In this document: in pieces, positions 1 to 7,769 of the stretch
Layout of the letters: each line of letters begins with the position of its first letter
How positions within the stretch are numbered: the stretch's first letter is position 1
Source: Perkinsus chesapeaki
Lineage: Eukaryota; Perkinsozoa; Perkinsida; Perkinsidae
Reading direction: 5' to 3'
Assembly (NCBI GenBank): GCA_013115145.1
Contig: JAAPAO010000066.1
Coordinates: 47,804 to 78,371, forward strand
DNA: 30,568 bases
Translations under genes and position numbers: made by a program
The notes under the pieces: model-generated
What the model was told of the DNA's origin: nothing
Seen by the model: only the letters and a program-made list of their open reading frames with translations
Databases searched by the model: none

Positions 1-2
1 CT

Positions 3-656
3 CTGGCAGGCAAGTGTGGTGATGCTTGCAAGTGCCCTGCTATGATGGGTTGCTGTCCTGCTATGGCCAAGTGCCCCTATATGGCAGTCAAGTGTGGTGA
101 TGCTTGCAAGTGCCCTGCTATGATGGGTTGCTGTCCTGCTATGGCCAAGTGCCCCTATATGGCAGGCAAGTGTGGTGATGCTTGCAAGTGCGGTGATGCC
201 TGCAAGTGCGGTGATGCCTGCAAGTGCGGTGATGCCTGCAAGTGCGGTGATGCTTGCAAGTGCGGTGATGCCTGCAAGTGCGGTGATGCCTGTAACAAGG
301 CATCTTCAAGCTTATCGGGCTTGCCGGTAATGAGATGCCATGGCATGTTGGTCTGCCCTGTTATGAGACACCACGGTTCAGTTTGCTGCCCCATGCGCAA
401 GTGTTGCAACCCTGCTGCTGTCGAGAAGCCCGCCTCTGAAGGTTCCCAGACCCCAGACGCTTCTCAGGAGTCTTGCTGCCAGAAGGAGCGTTCTTCTTGC
501 CCTTGCTGCTGCTTCTGCCCAGCTGCTGCCATGGAATGCCCCTACATACACCGTGCGTGCATGTGCCCTATTATCCGATGCCACCTAATGATGATGATGG
601 CCAATTGCCCTGCCCACTGTTGCGCTCCTGTTGCTGAGACCGCAAAAGAAGACTAG
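3..656 (+). CDS. Cys/Lys-rich repeat protein, 5' end outside window
   Basis: The reading frame is open from base 3, so the true start lies upstream; the first ATG inside is at 42. The stop is TAG at 654-656. The N-terminal half is built from CPAMMGCCPAMAKCPYM-type units followed by seven KCGDAC units. The C-terminal half has many CC, CPC and CHxxM pairs. Cys content is extreme and regularly spaced, with Met and His nearby, which suggests a metallothionein-like or other metal-binding (Cu/Zn/Cd) role; this is inferred from composition only. No signal peptide can be judged because the start is missing. No known domain is recognised. It lies about 0.9 kb upstream of a Cys-rich ZZ-domain gene on the same strand. 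A secreted or structural Cys-rich protein is an alternative. Confidence 0.7.
   Translation: MAGKCGDACKCPAMMGCCPAMAKCPYMAVKCGDACKCPAMMGCCPAMAKCPYMAGKCGDACKCGDACKCGDACKCGDACKCGDACKCGDACKCGDACNKASSSLSGLPVMRCHGMLVCPVMRHHGSVCCPMRKCCNPAAVEKPASEGSQTPDASQESCCQKERSSCPCCCFCPAAAMECPYIHRACMCPIIRCHLMMMMANCPAHCCAPVAETAKED
5..293 (+). repeat. Coding tandem repeats: 78-nt units then 18-nt units
   Basis: Two 78-nt units start at 5 and 83, and a third begins at 161. It runs into seven 18-nt units encoding KCGDAC at 168-293. Units differ by single bases, such as GCC/GCT and TGC/TGT, so copy number probably changes by slippage or unequal exchange. All units are a multiple of three and keep the frame. Confidence 0.9.
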
Positions 657-1548
657 GCAAATGGTATTCATACTTTTCTCTGAAGAGTGTTATTAAAGAC
701 AATTAATCGTCGAGATGATCTCCGCGTTCATTATGAACGAAATACCACTTTTAAGGTAACGATATATTACCCTTACTTTGCCTAAAGTTGTTGCTGTTTA
801 CGCATAGCTTTTTCCAATCTCAATTAATGTTGTGTTCTTTCCAAATTGAATGTTTTCTACTATTCGTATTTACAGCCTTAGATCGAACATTCCCAAATAC
901 TATCTTTCCCTCTGCGGTTGGACTGTTATTATTCGGTCACTAGGTTTCTAGGGGTGACGTGGGCCACTATGGCCATTTAACGAGTAGTTCGAGTTCTGCA
1001 GCTATGTGTTTTACCAAGATAGTTCTATCTGTTGGTATGCACTGAGTCCGCATATATTAACAGCGTCGCTGTAACAGCGATCCTGATTATGTTACTTCCT
1101 AATAGCACAATAACAGCTATCATGTGCTGTAGTGGCGTCGTAGATACTGTTGGCTTATATAATGTATTATTAAGTCACCGGCTTTAGGAGTTGAAGGAGT
1201 TATATTCTTCCTGCTTGCAACAGCAGCACAACGCTATTCGTGGGTGGCTCTACTTTGCCGTGTGTGTGGGAGTTTATAGTCTAACGCCGAATAGGGTTTA
1301 GTTGGACTATCCATTCTGTGTCGTGTCGTTATGATGCCAGAGCTACGTAGTAGAGGTTGTACCATTTTTACACAATGTGGGACATGTTGTCCCCCTAAGC
1401 TAGTGAGCATCTTGTGGTAGGCATCGCGGAAAGGTATCTTTAGGTCAAGCGTGCATGATACAAAAAAAGTCAGAGTAGAGCCACCACATGAGCGCCCATC
1501 AAGATCATCGTTTTTGGCAGTTATTATTAATATACCTGATTATAAACT
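657..1548. other. Intergenic region
   Basis: No convincing coding exon is seen on either strand. The region holds one copy of the hairpin repeat at 1259-1312. It should contain the 3' end of the Cys-rich gene and the promoter of the PB1-ZZ gene, but no clear TATA box or polyadenylation signal stands out. Confidence 0.6.
1259..1312 (+). repeat. Dispersed hairpin repeat, copy 1
   Basis: A GT-rich lead (gtgtgtgtggg) is followed by agtttatagtc, then an inverted repeat: ATAGTCTAAC at 1276-1285 pairs with GTTGGACTAT at 1301-1310 through one G-T pair. The 15-base spacer is GCCGAATAGGGTTTA. The same layout recurs at 6091-6140 (+) and 7406-7456 (reverse). Confidence 0.75.
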
Positions 1549-3621
1549 ATGAGTGACCAAATAGTTCTGAAGCTTCATTTCAATTCGGAGATCGTCCGAG
1601 TAAGAGTCGCATCTTCTGAATGCTCCTCCTACTCTCAAGTGTGTTCTTACATAACCAGCACTTGGCCCCAACTGGCTAGCAGCGACTTCGCCGTCTACTA
1701 CGTTGATGATGAGAATGATAAGTGCCTGTTGAACGATCGTTCCCTTGCTGATGCCGCTGAAGTGTCTAAGGAGATCGCCGCCAATAACAACAAGAAGACT
1801 CCAAGCATCGACTTGTACGTCGAAATCGCCGCCAGAAAGGCCGAGGAGAAGGAAGAGCCCAAGCCCGAGCCCAAGCAGCCTGCCGATTTCTTCGGTAACG
1901 TTGCCAGCTGTGACGTCTGTGGTCAGTACCCTATCTTTGGAATGAGGTACAAGTGCCAGACTTGCCCTGACTACGACATGTGTGAGACTTGCTACGATAA
2001 TCGTACTTCTGAGACTCACGATCCCTCACATAAGTTCACTCAGCTGCCCGGTGTCCAAGTCCCGCCGATGTTCCCTTGGTTCATGATGAATGGTGGCTGC
2101 CCGGTTGCCGGCAAGGGCAAGGGCAAGGGCAAGGGCAAAGGCAAGGGCTACTGTGGCGACCGTGCTGCCGACGGTAGCTTTCCCTTCAACGCAATGTTCT
2201 TTGGCGGCAAGGGCAAGGGAAAGGGCAAAGGAAAGGGATGCTGCAGTGAAGATTGGTTGAAGAACCTCTGGGCCCAAGGGAAGGCCGCTGCTGACCAGTT
2301 CGCTATGGCTGCTGGGATTCATCCTGGAGTGACCTGTGATGGGTGTGGTGTCAGCCCCATTGTCGGGCTGAGGTGAGTTTGCTTCCCATCACTCTCGCTT
2401 AACATTGCGCATGTTCAGGTACAAGTGTCTCACCTGCCCTAACTACGACCTTTGTTCCAAGTGCTACAACAACGACAAGATCGTTCATGATCACCCTAGA
2501 GAGGACTTCTGGGGGATGACTCCCGAAGATACCATTGACCTGAAGAATGGTGATGAGCCGCCTAAGTCCCCATCTGCTGCTGCTGCTGACCAGCAAGAGC
2601 GGGAGAAGACCCCTGAGAAGAAGCAGCCTGAGCAGCAGGAGGCCTCTGAGAAGAAGCAGCCCGAGCAGCAGGAGGCCTCTGAGAAGAAGCAGCCTGATCA
2701 GCAGGAGGCCTCTGAGAAGAAGCAGCCTGATCAGCAGGAGGCCTCTGAGAAGAAGCAGCCTGAGCAGCAGGATGCCTCTGAGAAGAAGCAGCCTACTGAG
2801 GAGGATAAAGGTAGGGTTAGACAATTTTGTTGCTGTTGTATTGCCTGTCCTTCTTCGCCCCAGATACTGCGTCTGATGCTGGAAGCTGGACTCATGTCGA
2901 TTCTCAAGCAACTCAACAACAACAACAACAACCTTCATGCGCCCAACTTGATGCGCAGCAAGATGCCTTAGAGAAAGAGGACGCCGTCAAGAGCTCAGCC
3001 AAGGATACGGAGGCAGTCTCTGACTCCAAGACTGACAACAAGTCCGCCGAGGTTCCGGAGACTACCCCTACGCAGACCCCCGGAAATGCAGCTGTCCCTG
3101 CCGAGTCTGCGGATGGCGCTGCTCAAGAGGCTGGCGAGCCGAAGGCAGCCGAGCCACGCTCTCGCGGCGGTGTAGAGGAGCCTCAGATCTCTGAAGCCCC
3201 AGCAGCGGCGCAAGAACAGAGCCAGCCTGCTGCTGATGGACAACAACAGGTGGGTTGTGTGGCGCTGCATTTCGGTAGCGTATTTTCGTGTCTTTTTTAG
3301 GGAAGCGGGGAGTCCACCGTGGAGACTATCATGAACTTGATGACGAATCTCGGATTGGTTCAAAACAGGGACGCTGCGGGGCAGTTCGTCCGTGATGTGG
3401 TGAGTCACTTGAACTGGCGGGTTTTGTTTCATTGTGGATTTCAGATGAGCACAAGCCAAGACATCACCAGTATGGTCGACCACTTCCGTACCCACGCCGA
3501 GGCCGTCCAAAACCAAATGAGACAAGCCCAGGAGCAAATGAGGCAGGCACAGGAGCAACTTCACCAAGCTCAACAACAGCAACAACAGCAGCAGCCGCAG
3601 CCGCAGCAGCAGCAACCCTAA
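1549..3621 (+). CDS. PB1-ZZ-ZZ protein, p62/NBR1-like adaptor, five exons
   Basis: Exons 1549-2372, 2419-2810, 2864-3249, 3301-3399 and 3445-3621 join in phase to give 625 residues. Introns are 46, 53, 51 and 45 nt, all GT-AG. Residues 5-93 form a PB1 domain: basic strand VLKLHFNSE, then the acidic OPCA motif YVDDENDKCLL. Residues 120-163 form a complete ZZ zinc finger (CDVC, CQTC, CETC and a distal His pair). A second ZZ starts at 262 (CDGC, CLTC, CSKC) and is cut by intron 1. Gly-Lys repeats lie between the ZZ domains. The C-terminal half holds EKKQPEQQEAS repeats and Gln-rich tracts. PB1 plus ZZ is the architecture of p62/SQSTM1 and NBR1, which polymerise and carry cargo to autophagosomes. 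A clear UBA domain is not visible. DAGSWTHV could be an LC3-interacting motif, but this is weak. Another PB1-ZZ scaffold is possible. Confidence 0.85.
2615..2794 (+). repeat. 33-nt coding tandem repeat (EKKQPEQQEAS)
   Basis: Five 33-nt units plus a partial sixth encode EKKQPEQQEAS with D/E and A/D variants, inside exon 2 of the PB1-ZZ gene. The unit is highly charged and predicted to be disordered or helical. Near-identity of units points to recent expansion. Confidence 0.9.
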
Positions 3622-3831
3622 GGAGTGAACCCGAAGAGTTTGAGCAATTATGATGATGCTTTGAAATACTCCTAACAAAGACGTTGAGATCTTTTTAAGT
3701 CATCCAGAAACCCTTTCCTTTTGTTATGGTCACCGTCGAGTGAATTCTGTTAGAAACAGGGGAATACCAGATAGCTGTTGCGTTATCGAGTACACAAAGA
3801 TTGTCTCCTCCGAAGAGTGTTGACTCTGCAA

Positions 3832-4311
3832 ATGCCAGTCTTCATCAAGCTCAAGTTCGACTCAGAGGTAGCCAGGTGGCGTATTTTCTATGTGCCAGCT
3901 CTCGCGGACGTCCGCCGATGCCTCTACGAAAAGTGGCCGCATCTGAGAGAGGACGCCAATGTTAAGTTATTCTACACCGACGAGGACGGTGATAAATGTC
4001 TGTTAAACGAGGACTCCCTGTTCGATGCGTGGGAGCTGGCTAAGCACCGCGTAGAGCACCAGGATGCTAGATCGCCGACTCTGAACCTGCTCGTCGAGCG
4101 TGGTACCTCTGCTATACCTCCAGCCGTTCACAGCCTATCTGGTTTGAATCTCAAGGGCTGTCTCTATGTGATACTGCCCATGTCTTATTATAACAAGTTG
4201 CTCGGCGACTCTATTATCAAAAATGATGTTGACGGAGGTAACCAGCTTCTGCCATCGCCATTCATGATAGTGTGTGCTGTATTGATTAATAATATGATCA
4301 TTCCGAGGTGA
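3832..4311 (+). CDS. Single PB1-domain protein, paralogue 2
   Basis: The ATG at 3832 is the first good start in the open frame. It gives MPVFIKLKFDSE, matching the start of the neighbouring PB1-ZZ protein. The PB1 OPCA motif is YTDEDGDKCLLNEDSL at about residue 45-60. The domain ends near LNLLVERG at residue 92. No ZZ domain follows; the remaining ~65 residues resemble nothing known and may be an unspliced tail, so the 3' end is less sure than the PB1. It lies 210 bp after the PB1-ZZ stop on the same strand, so tandem duplication followed by loss of the ZZ part is likely. PB1 domains pair through basic-acidic faces; both faces (Lys in IKLKF, and the acidic cluster) are kept, so it could bind its neighbour. 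Confidence 0.75.
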   Translation: MPVFIKLKFDSEVARWRIFYVPALADVRRCLYEKWPHLREDANVKLFYTDEDGDKCLLNEDSLFDAWELAKHRVEHQDARSPTLNLLVERGTSAIPPAVHSLSGLNLKGCLYVILPMSYYNKLLGDSIIKNDVDGGNQLLPSPFMIVCAVLINNMIIPR

Positions 4312-4784
4312 CCCCCTAAGGGAAACTGTAGCGAGGATTAGCGAGAAGGATAATGATAATAGAAATAAGTTGTACATTGTATGCATCTAAAAGTCATAGT
4401 AGATATTGATAACATCTAAATGAGATATATTATAAATGATCCCTTGCTGCTATACTATATGCTATGTGACAACGGGTGGTATCTTACCGTTACCTTAATG
4501 AGGAGCCTGAGCAATGCAAAAGACCACTAAATTGATCCGGGAATTACGAAATTTGATCCATGGGATATTGTGGGCATTCACGTACATCGGAATCATCACT
4601 GCTCAAAATTGCGACCATGACTGTTGCCACGTTCACTGGATACCTGCGAGGATGGGATAGCGGCTATCCGATAGCCAAGTGCTGCTTATTCTGTACAAAC
4701 TCCTTATGGGTTTCTGTGAGATAATGTCGTTGAAGGAGGCGTAGCCTTGTAGGTGTTGTTGTAATAACGGGTTATTGATCGTCG

Positions 4785-4856
4785 GGGCGTGTGGCTCAAC
4801 GGTAGAGCATCTGACTCCAGATCCGACGGCTGTCCGTTCGAATCGGGCCAAGCTCA
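4785..4856 (+). tRNA. tRNA-Trp (CCA)
   Basis: A cloverleaf can be folded by hand. Acceptor GGGCGTG (4785-4791) pairs with CAAGCTC (4849-4855), with one mismatch and one G-U. The D arm is GCTC/GAGC. Anticodon stem TCTGA/TCCGA has one mismatch, with loop CTCCAGA and anticodon CCA. The T arm is GTCCG-TTCGAAT-CGGGC. D arm and anticodon loop closely match eukaryotic tRNA-Trp. Box A and box B are internal, and TTTT at 4857-4860 is a Pol III terminator. No CCA is encoded and no intron is seen. Two stem mismatches leave open that it is a slightly degraded copy. Confidence 0.85.
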
Positions 4857-4860
4857 TTTT
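4857..4860 (+). terminator. Pol III T4 terminator of tRNA-Trp
   Basis: Four T residues directly follow the discriminator base of the tRNA gene, as expected for RNA polymerase III. Confidence 0.7.
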
Positions 4861-5524
4861 AGGCAGTAGGTCTGGTATAAACCCGGTCTTTTCAGATATC
4901 GCAGTCCTCGACTCTGCGTCCGATTCTGGCCACACCAGCTGCAGCAGCAGTGGAAGCTGGTTGAATGTTCCCGCTGAATCATTCTGACACCCCTAGCCAT
5001 CCTCGTTGAACCTAAACGGGTTAGTCAATGGCCGTTCTTTGTTGTTATCTTCTGCGGTTCTCTTCGTGTACGTATGCTTTGTTCGCTGCGTTTAGATATC
5101 GGTTTGTCCGCTTTTCGTTATGCCGCCTGCAACCCACGCCCTTCTGAATGTTAATCCCCTACCGTAACTATTCGACTACATTACAATTTATTTCATCTGT
5201 GTGAGCATACCAACAGGTTTTTATCTCACCTGGCTCATCCACAGTTTGCCTCAAAAGATGCAATGTTTCGTTCATCTGCAAGTGAGGAAGAGTACACTCG
5301 TTCTTCTCGCCATCCTCAGCAATTGGCCGTGGTCCTGTTTTTTCTATCTTCGACCCACAAGAAAACGTGCCCGGCTCTAGCAGCCAGACCTTTCCAAAGT
5401 TCCTGCAATCCTCCCGTCGCTGCCATAAATGGTCGCAATATCGTACTTGGGCCCTAGGATGCCTTTTCCGTGATGAGGGAAATCTTTAGCATTTTGTTGT
5501 GTCGAAAACTGTCCCCCGGTATCC

Positions 5525-5947
5525 ATGCCATTTGAACACATATTGCTGAAGCTCTATTTCAAGCAAGAGTGCATGAGGACGCGGCGCTCCTTCCAGAAGG
5601 ACTGTACTTCGCAAGGTGCCGGAGTGTTGGGGAAAATAAAATCGTTAGCCGTTCTGGCCTGGCCGGAGCTGACCGAGAAGTCACTGAGATTTTACTATTG
5701 CGATGATGAGAATGACGATTGCGTGCTGCTCCCCGAGACCTGGGATGATGCGGTCTTAACTGCAGCAGCCGTCGGAGATAACAAAGGCGAGGACTCCGAA
5801 CACCCGGTTGTCATTAGGGTCACCGTCGTCGTAGAAGATGATATTGTTGTTGCTGATGGATACGGCCAAGTGGCTGCCAAGACCGACACAGCGCGTGAGA
5901 GCGGTGGCGGGATTAATCGACGGCCTCGATTCGACGGTTCCCTGTAG
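5525..5947 (+). CDS. Single PB1-domain protein, paralogue 3
   Basis: A 140-residue frame starts with MPFEHILLKLYFKQE, aligning with VLKLHFNSE and IKLKFDSE of the two upstream PB1 genes. The OPCA motif is YYCDDENDDCVLLPETW at about residue 57-73. A loop of about 18 residues (RRSFQKDC to LGKIK) is inserted between the first two strands compared with its neighbours. The domain ends in a valine-rich strand near VVIRVTVVVED. The C-terminus is short and ends in TAG. It is the third PB1 gene in 4.4 kb and the most diverged. It may be a free PB1 partner or cap for the PB1-ZZ protein; that is inference. Confidence 0.7.
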   Translation: MPFEHILLKLYFKQECMRTRRSFQKDCTSQGAGVLGKIKSLAVLAWPELTEKSLRFYYCDDENDDCVLLPETWDDAVLTAAAVGDNKGEDSEHPVVIRVTVVVEDDIVVADGYGQVAAKTDTARESGGGINRRPRFDGSL

Positions 5948-6090
5948 TGGAGGGTTGGATAGAACAGCTTGGAATGAAGACATGCGCTAATTTCCGTATC
6001 TTTTGATGGAACCGATTTCCCTTAGACTTTTTTTTATTTTTCCGGAAACTCGGTGAAATTCCGGCAGATCTTAGCGTCCCTAATTATAAC

Positions 6091-6140
6091 AGTGTGTGCG
6101 AGTTTATGGTCCAACACCAAAAATGGCTTAGTTGCACTAT
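6091..6140 (+). repeat. Dispersed hairpin repeat, copy 2
   Basis: The sequence agtgtgtgcgagtttatgg leads into ATGGTCCAAC (6106-6115), a 15-base spacer ending GGCTTA, and GTTGCACTAT (6131-6140). The stem carries one mismatch and one G-T compared with the ideal. It aligns over its whole length with copies at 1259 and 7406. Confidence 0.75.
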
Positions 6141-6601
6141 GTCTTACTGCTGCTGGCCGAGTTCATTACTTATATTGCTCCGTCACTGTATGGTTCACCC
6201 AGAAAAATGTAACTGGTGTTGAGAGATTCTACTATAGTGCCCATCTCCTATAGCGACTCGAGGCGGCGAGGAGAGCTCTGCTGAGGGAGTCACACGAGCG
6301 ATGATATCATTAATAGATATTAAAACAGACACTCAATTCATCACAGACAGGCATTACGATAAGGCGGTGACCGGATCTATAAACCTGTTGGGGGTACAAA
6401 CCCTTCACTTCGGAAGATTTTAGTCGTCAAACTTCGCAGAATTTTGGTGAAAAAATTCGCGGAAGATAGCATACAAAGTATCGCGTAGATCTGTACAAAT
6501 GATGACACTATCGGTTGTGACATAGATTCCACAAAAACAAGTAAACATCTCAGTTAAGGAGGCGCGTCAGGAAATTTAGAAAGTTTTCTCATTTTGCTCA
6601 G

Positions 6602-7242
6602 TTATCAACAGTCATCAGCCCAGTAAGGTCGCCAAGCGACCTCGTCGAGTATCTTCTGTTCTGCCTACAAGGATCACTTCAACGCCGTTCGCTCGGCCCA
6701 AGCAAGGCTCCTCGCCTTCTGCGTCTTTCACCGCCGCCACGAATGGGGTTGCTCCGTTTGCAGGTAATTGGGAATGCACTCAACCTTGGAACTGCTACGG
6801 AAGGTTTGGACGCCTTGATCGGAACAGCTAGCGCATCTTCCAGAAGAATTAAAACAGATCGTCTCGTCGAGTCTATTGTTGACGTCTATGTGTTCTGGAA
6901 GGGGTCTCGGGAATGCAGGTGTTAGCGAGACTTCATTCGGATAAATTTTTACATCGTTTGCAGTGCAAACGGCTTCTTTCCACTTCACGCGCTACAACTC
7001 TGCGGACTTCAATGAAAATTCTATAGCCCAGGGCTTCTCCGTCGACAGGTTCGACCGTGCCCCTTCCAGCACCGCCTTCAATGAAGACAACCGAAAATAA
7101 CAGGGAGATTGACCTGGAAGCCGCCGACAACCAAAGTATTAAAGTTTACTTTTCGGGGTCATTGATTTCGGTAGGTAAATCTACAACGGAAGAGAATGAA
7201 GTGCAGATGGAAATCGACAAGACAGTCGAGGATAAAGTTTAA
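6602..7242 (+). CDS. Possible two-exon small gene, partial 5' end
   Basis: Exon 6602-6763 encodes a basic, Ser/Pro-rich stretch (VAKRPRRVSS looks like a nuclear localisation signal). It ends at G|GTAATT. A pyrimidine-rich acceptor before 7049 restores the phase and leads into an acidic stretch ending EMEIDKTVEDKV-like at TAA 7240-7242. No ATG is found in the first exon, so it likely begins further upstream beyond a ctcag acceptor. No family is recognised. An alternative acceptor at 6964 opens another frame that stops near 7100. Confidence 0.35.
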
Positions 7243-7769
7243 ACTGAGTTCCTCATGTTGTTATTTTCTGACACCTCTAGCTGTTTAGTGGGGTTATTCT
7301 GTGAAGGCTGGAATCTATCTAGCCTCAGTGAGATGAATTCCTCGGTGGTATAGTATACCTAGGTATAGTAAAATAGTCCTAGTGCGGATAGTCTAGATAG
7401 TATGGATAGTCTGACTAAGCCAATTTCGGCGTTGGACTATAAACTCACACACACACGAATAAACTCAAATATGTTCCGAGAGCAAAGAGGGCATTATGGG
7501 CTTCCCCTCTAGGGCCTCTTTATGCTGCCCCTCTGTAACTCCTCGGCTGGGAGCTCGGTTCACACAAGCGAACAGCTGCGAGTTGCGACCATGATTCTTA
7601 ACATCGTACTTACTCCCTGTGAGTTCTCATGGAGTAGTTATCTTGTCTAGGACAGGTTCTCTTTGACATCAGTTTGGGCGTCAAAGCTGTGCCCTAAATC
7701 GACATCCTCGAATTTTTCAACTTTCCACCACTGAGTGGTTCGCATTATATCTTTTATTCAAATTCAACG
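7243..7769. other. Intergenic region upstream of the Rab escort gene
   Basis: No coding exon is recognised. It holds the reversed hairpin repeat and, just beside it, several GGATAGTCT/TAGATAGT short repeats (7385-7410). Confidence 0.55.
7406..7456 (-). repeat. Dispersed hairpin repeat, copy 3 (reverse)
   Basis: Read on the minus strand it begins gtgtgtgtgtgagtttatag, then gives ATAGTCCAAC, spacer GCCGAAATTGGCTTA and GTCAGACTAT. The spacer itself contains GCC...GGC, so a nested hairpin is possible. It is the closest of the three to a consensus in the first arm. Confidence 0.75.

Larger units (their letters stand above)
4312..5524. other. Intergenic region around tRNA-Trp
   Basis: Apart from the tRNA gene, no exon with good coding character or family match is seen on either strand. 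Small open frames such as 5263-5457 lack splice context and are not supported. Confidence 0.55.

Noticed and set aside
2100-2240. Gly-Lys coding repeats as a non-coding microsatellite
   Set aside because: They are in frame inside an exon bounded by intact ZZ domains, with synonymous GGC/GGA and AAG/AAA changes.
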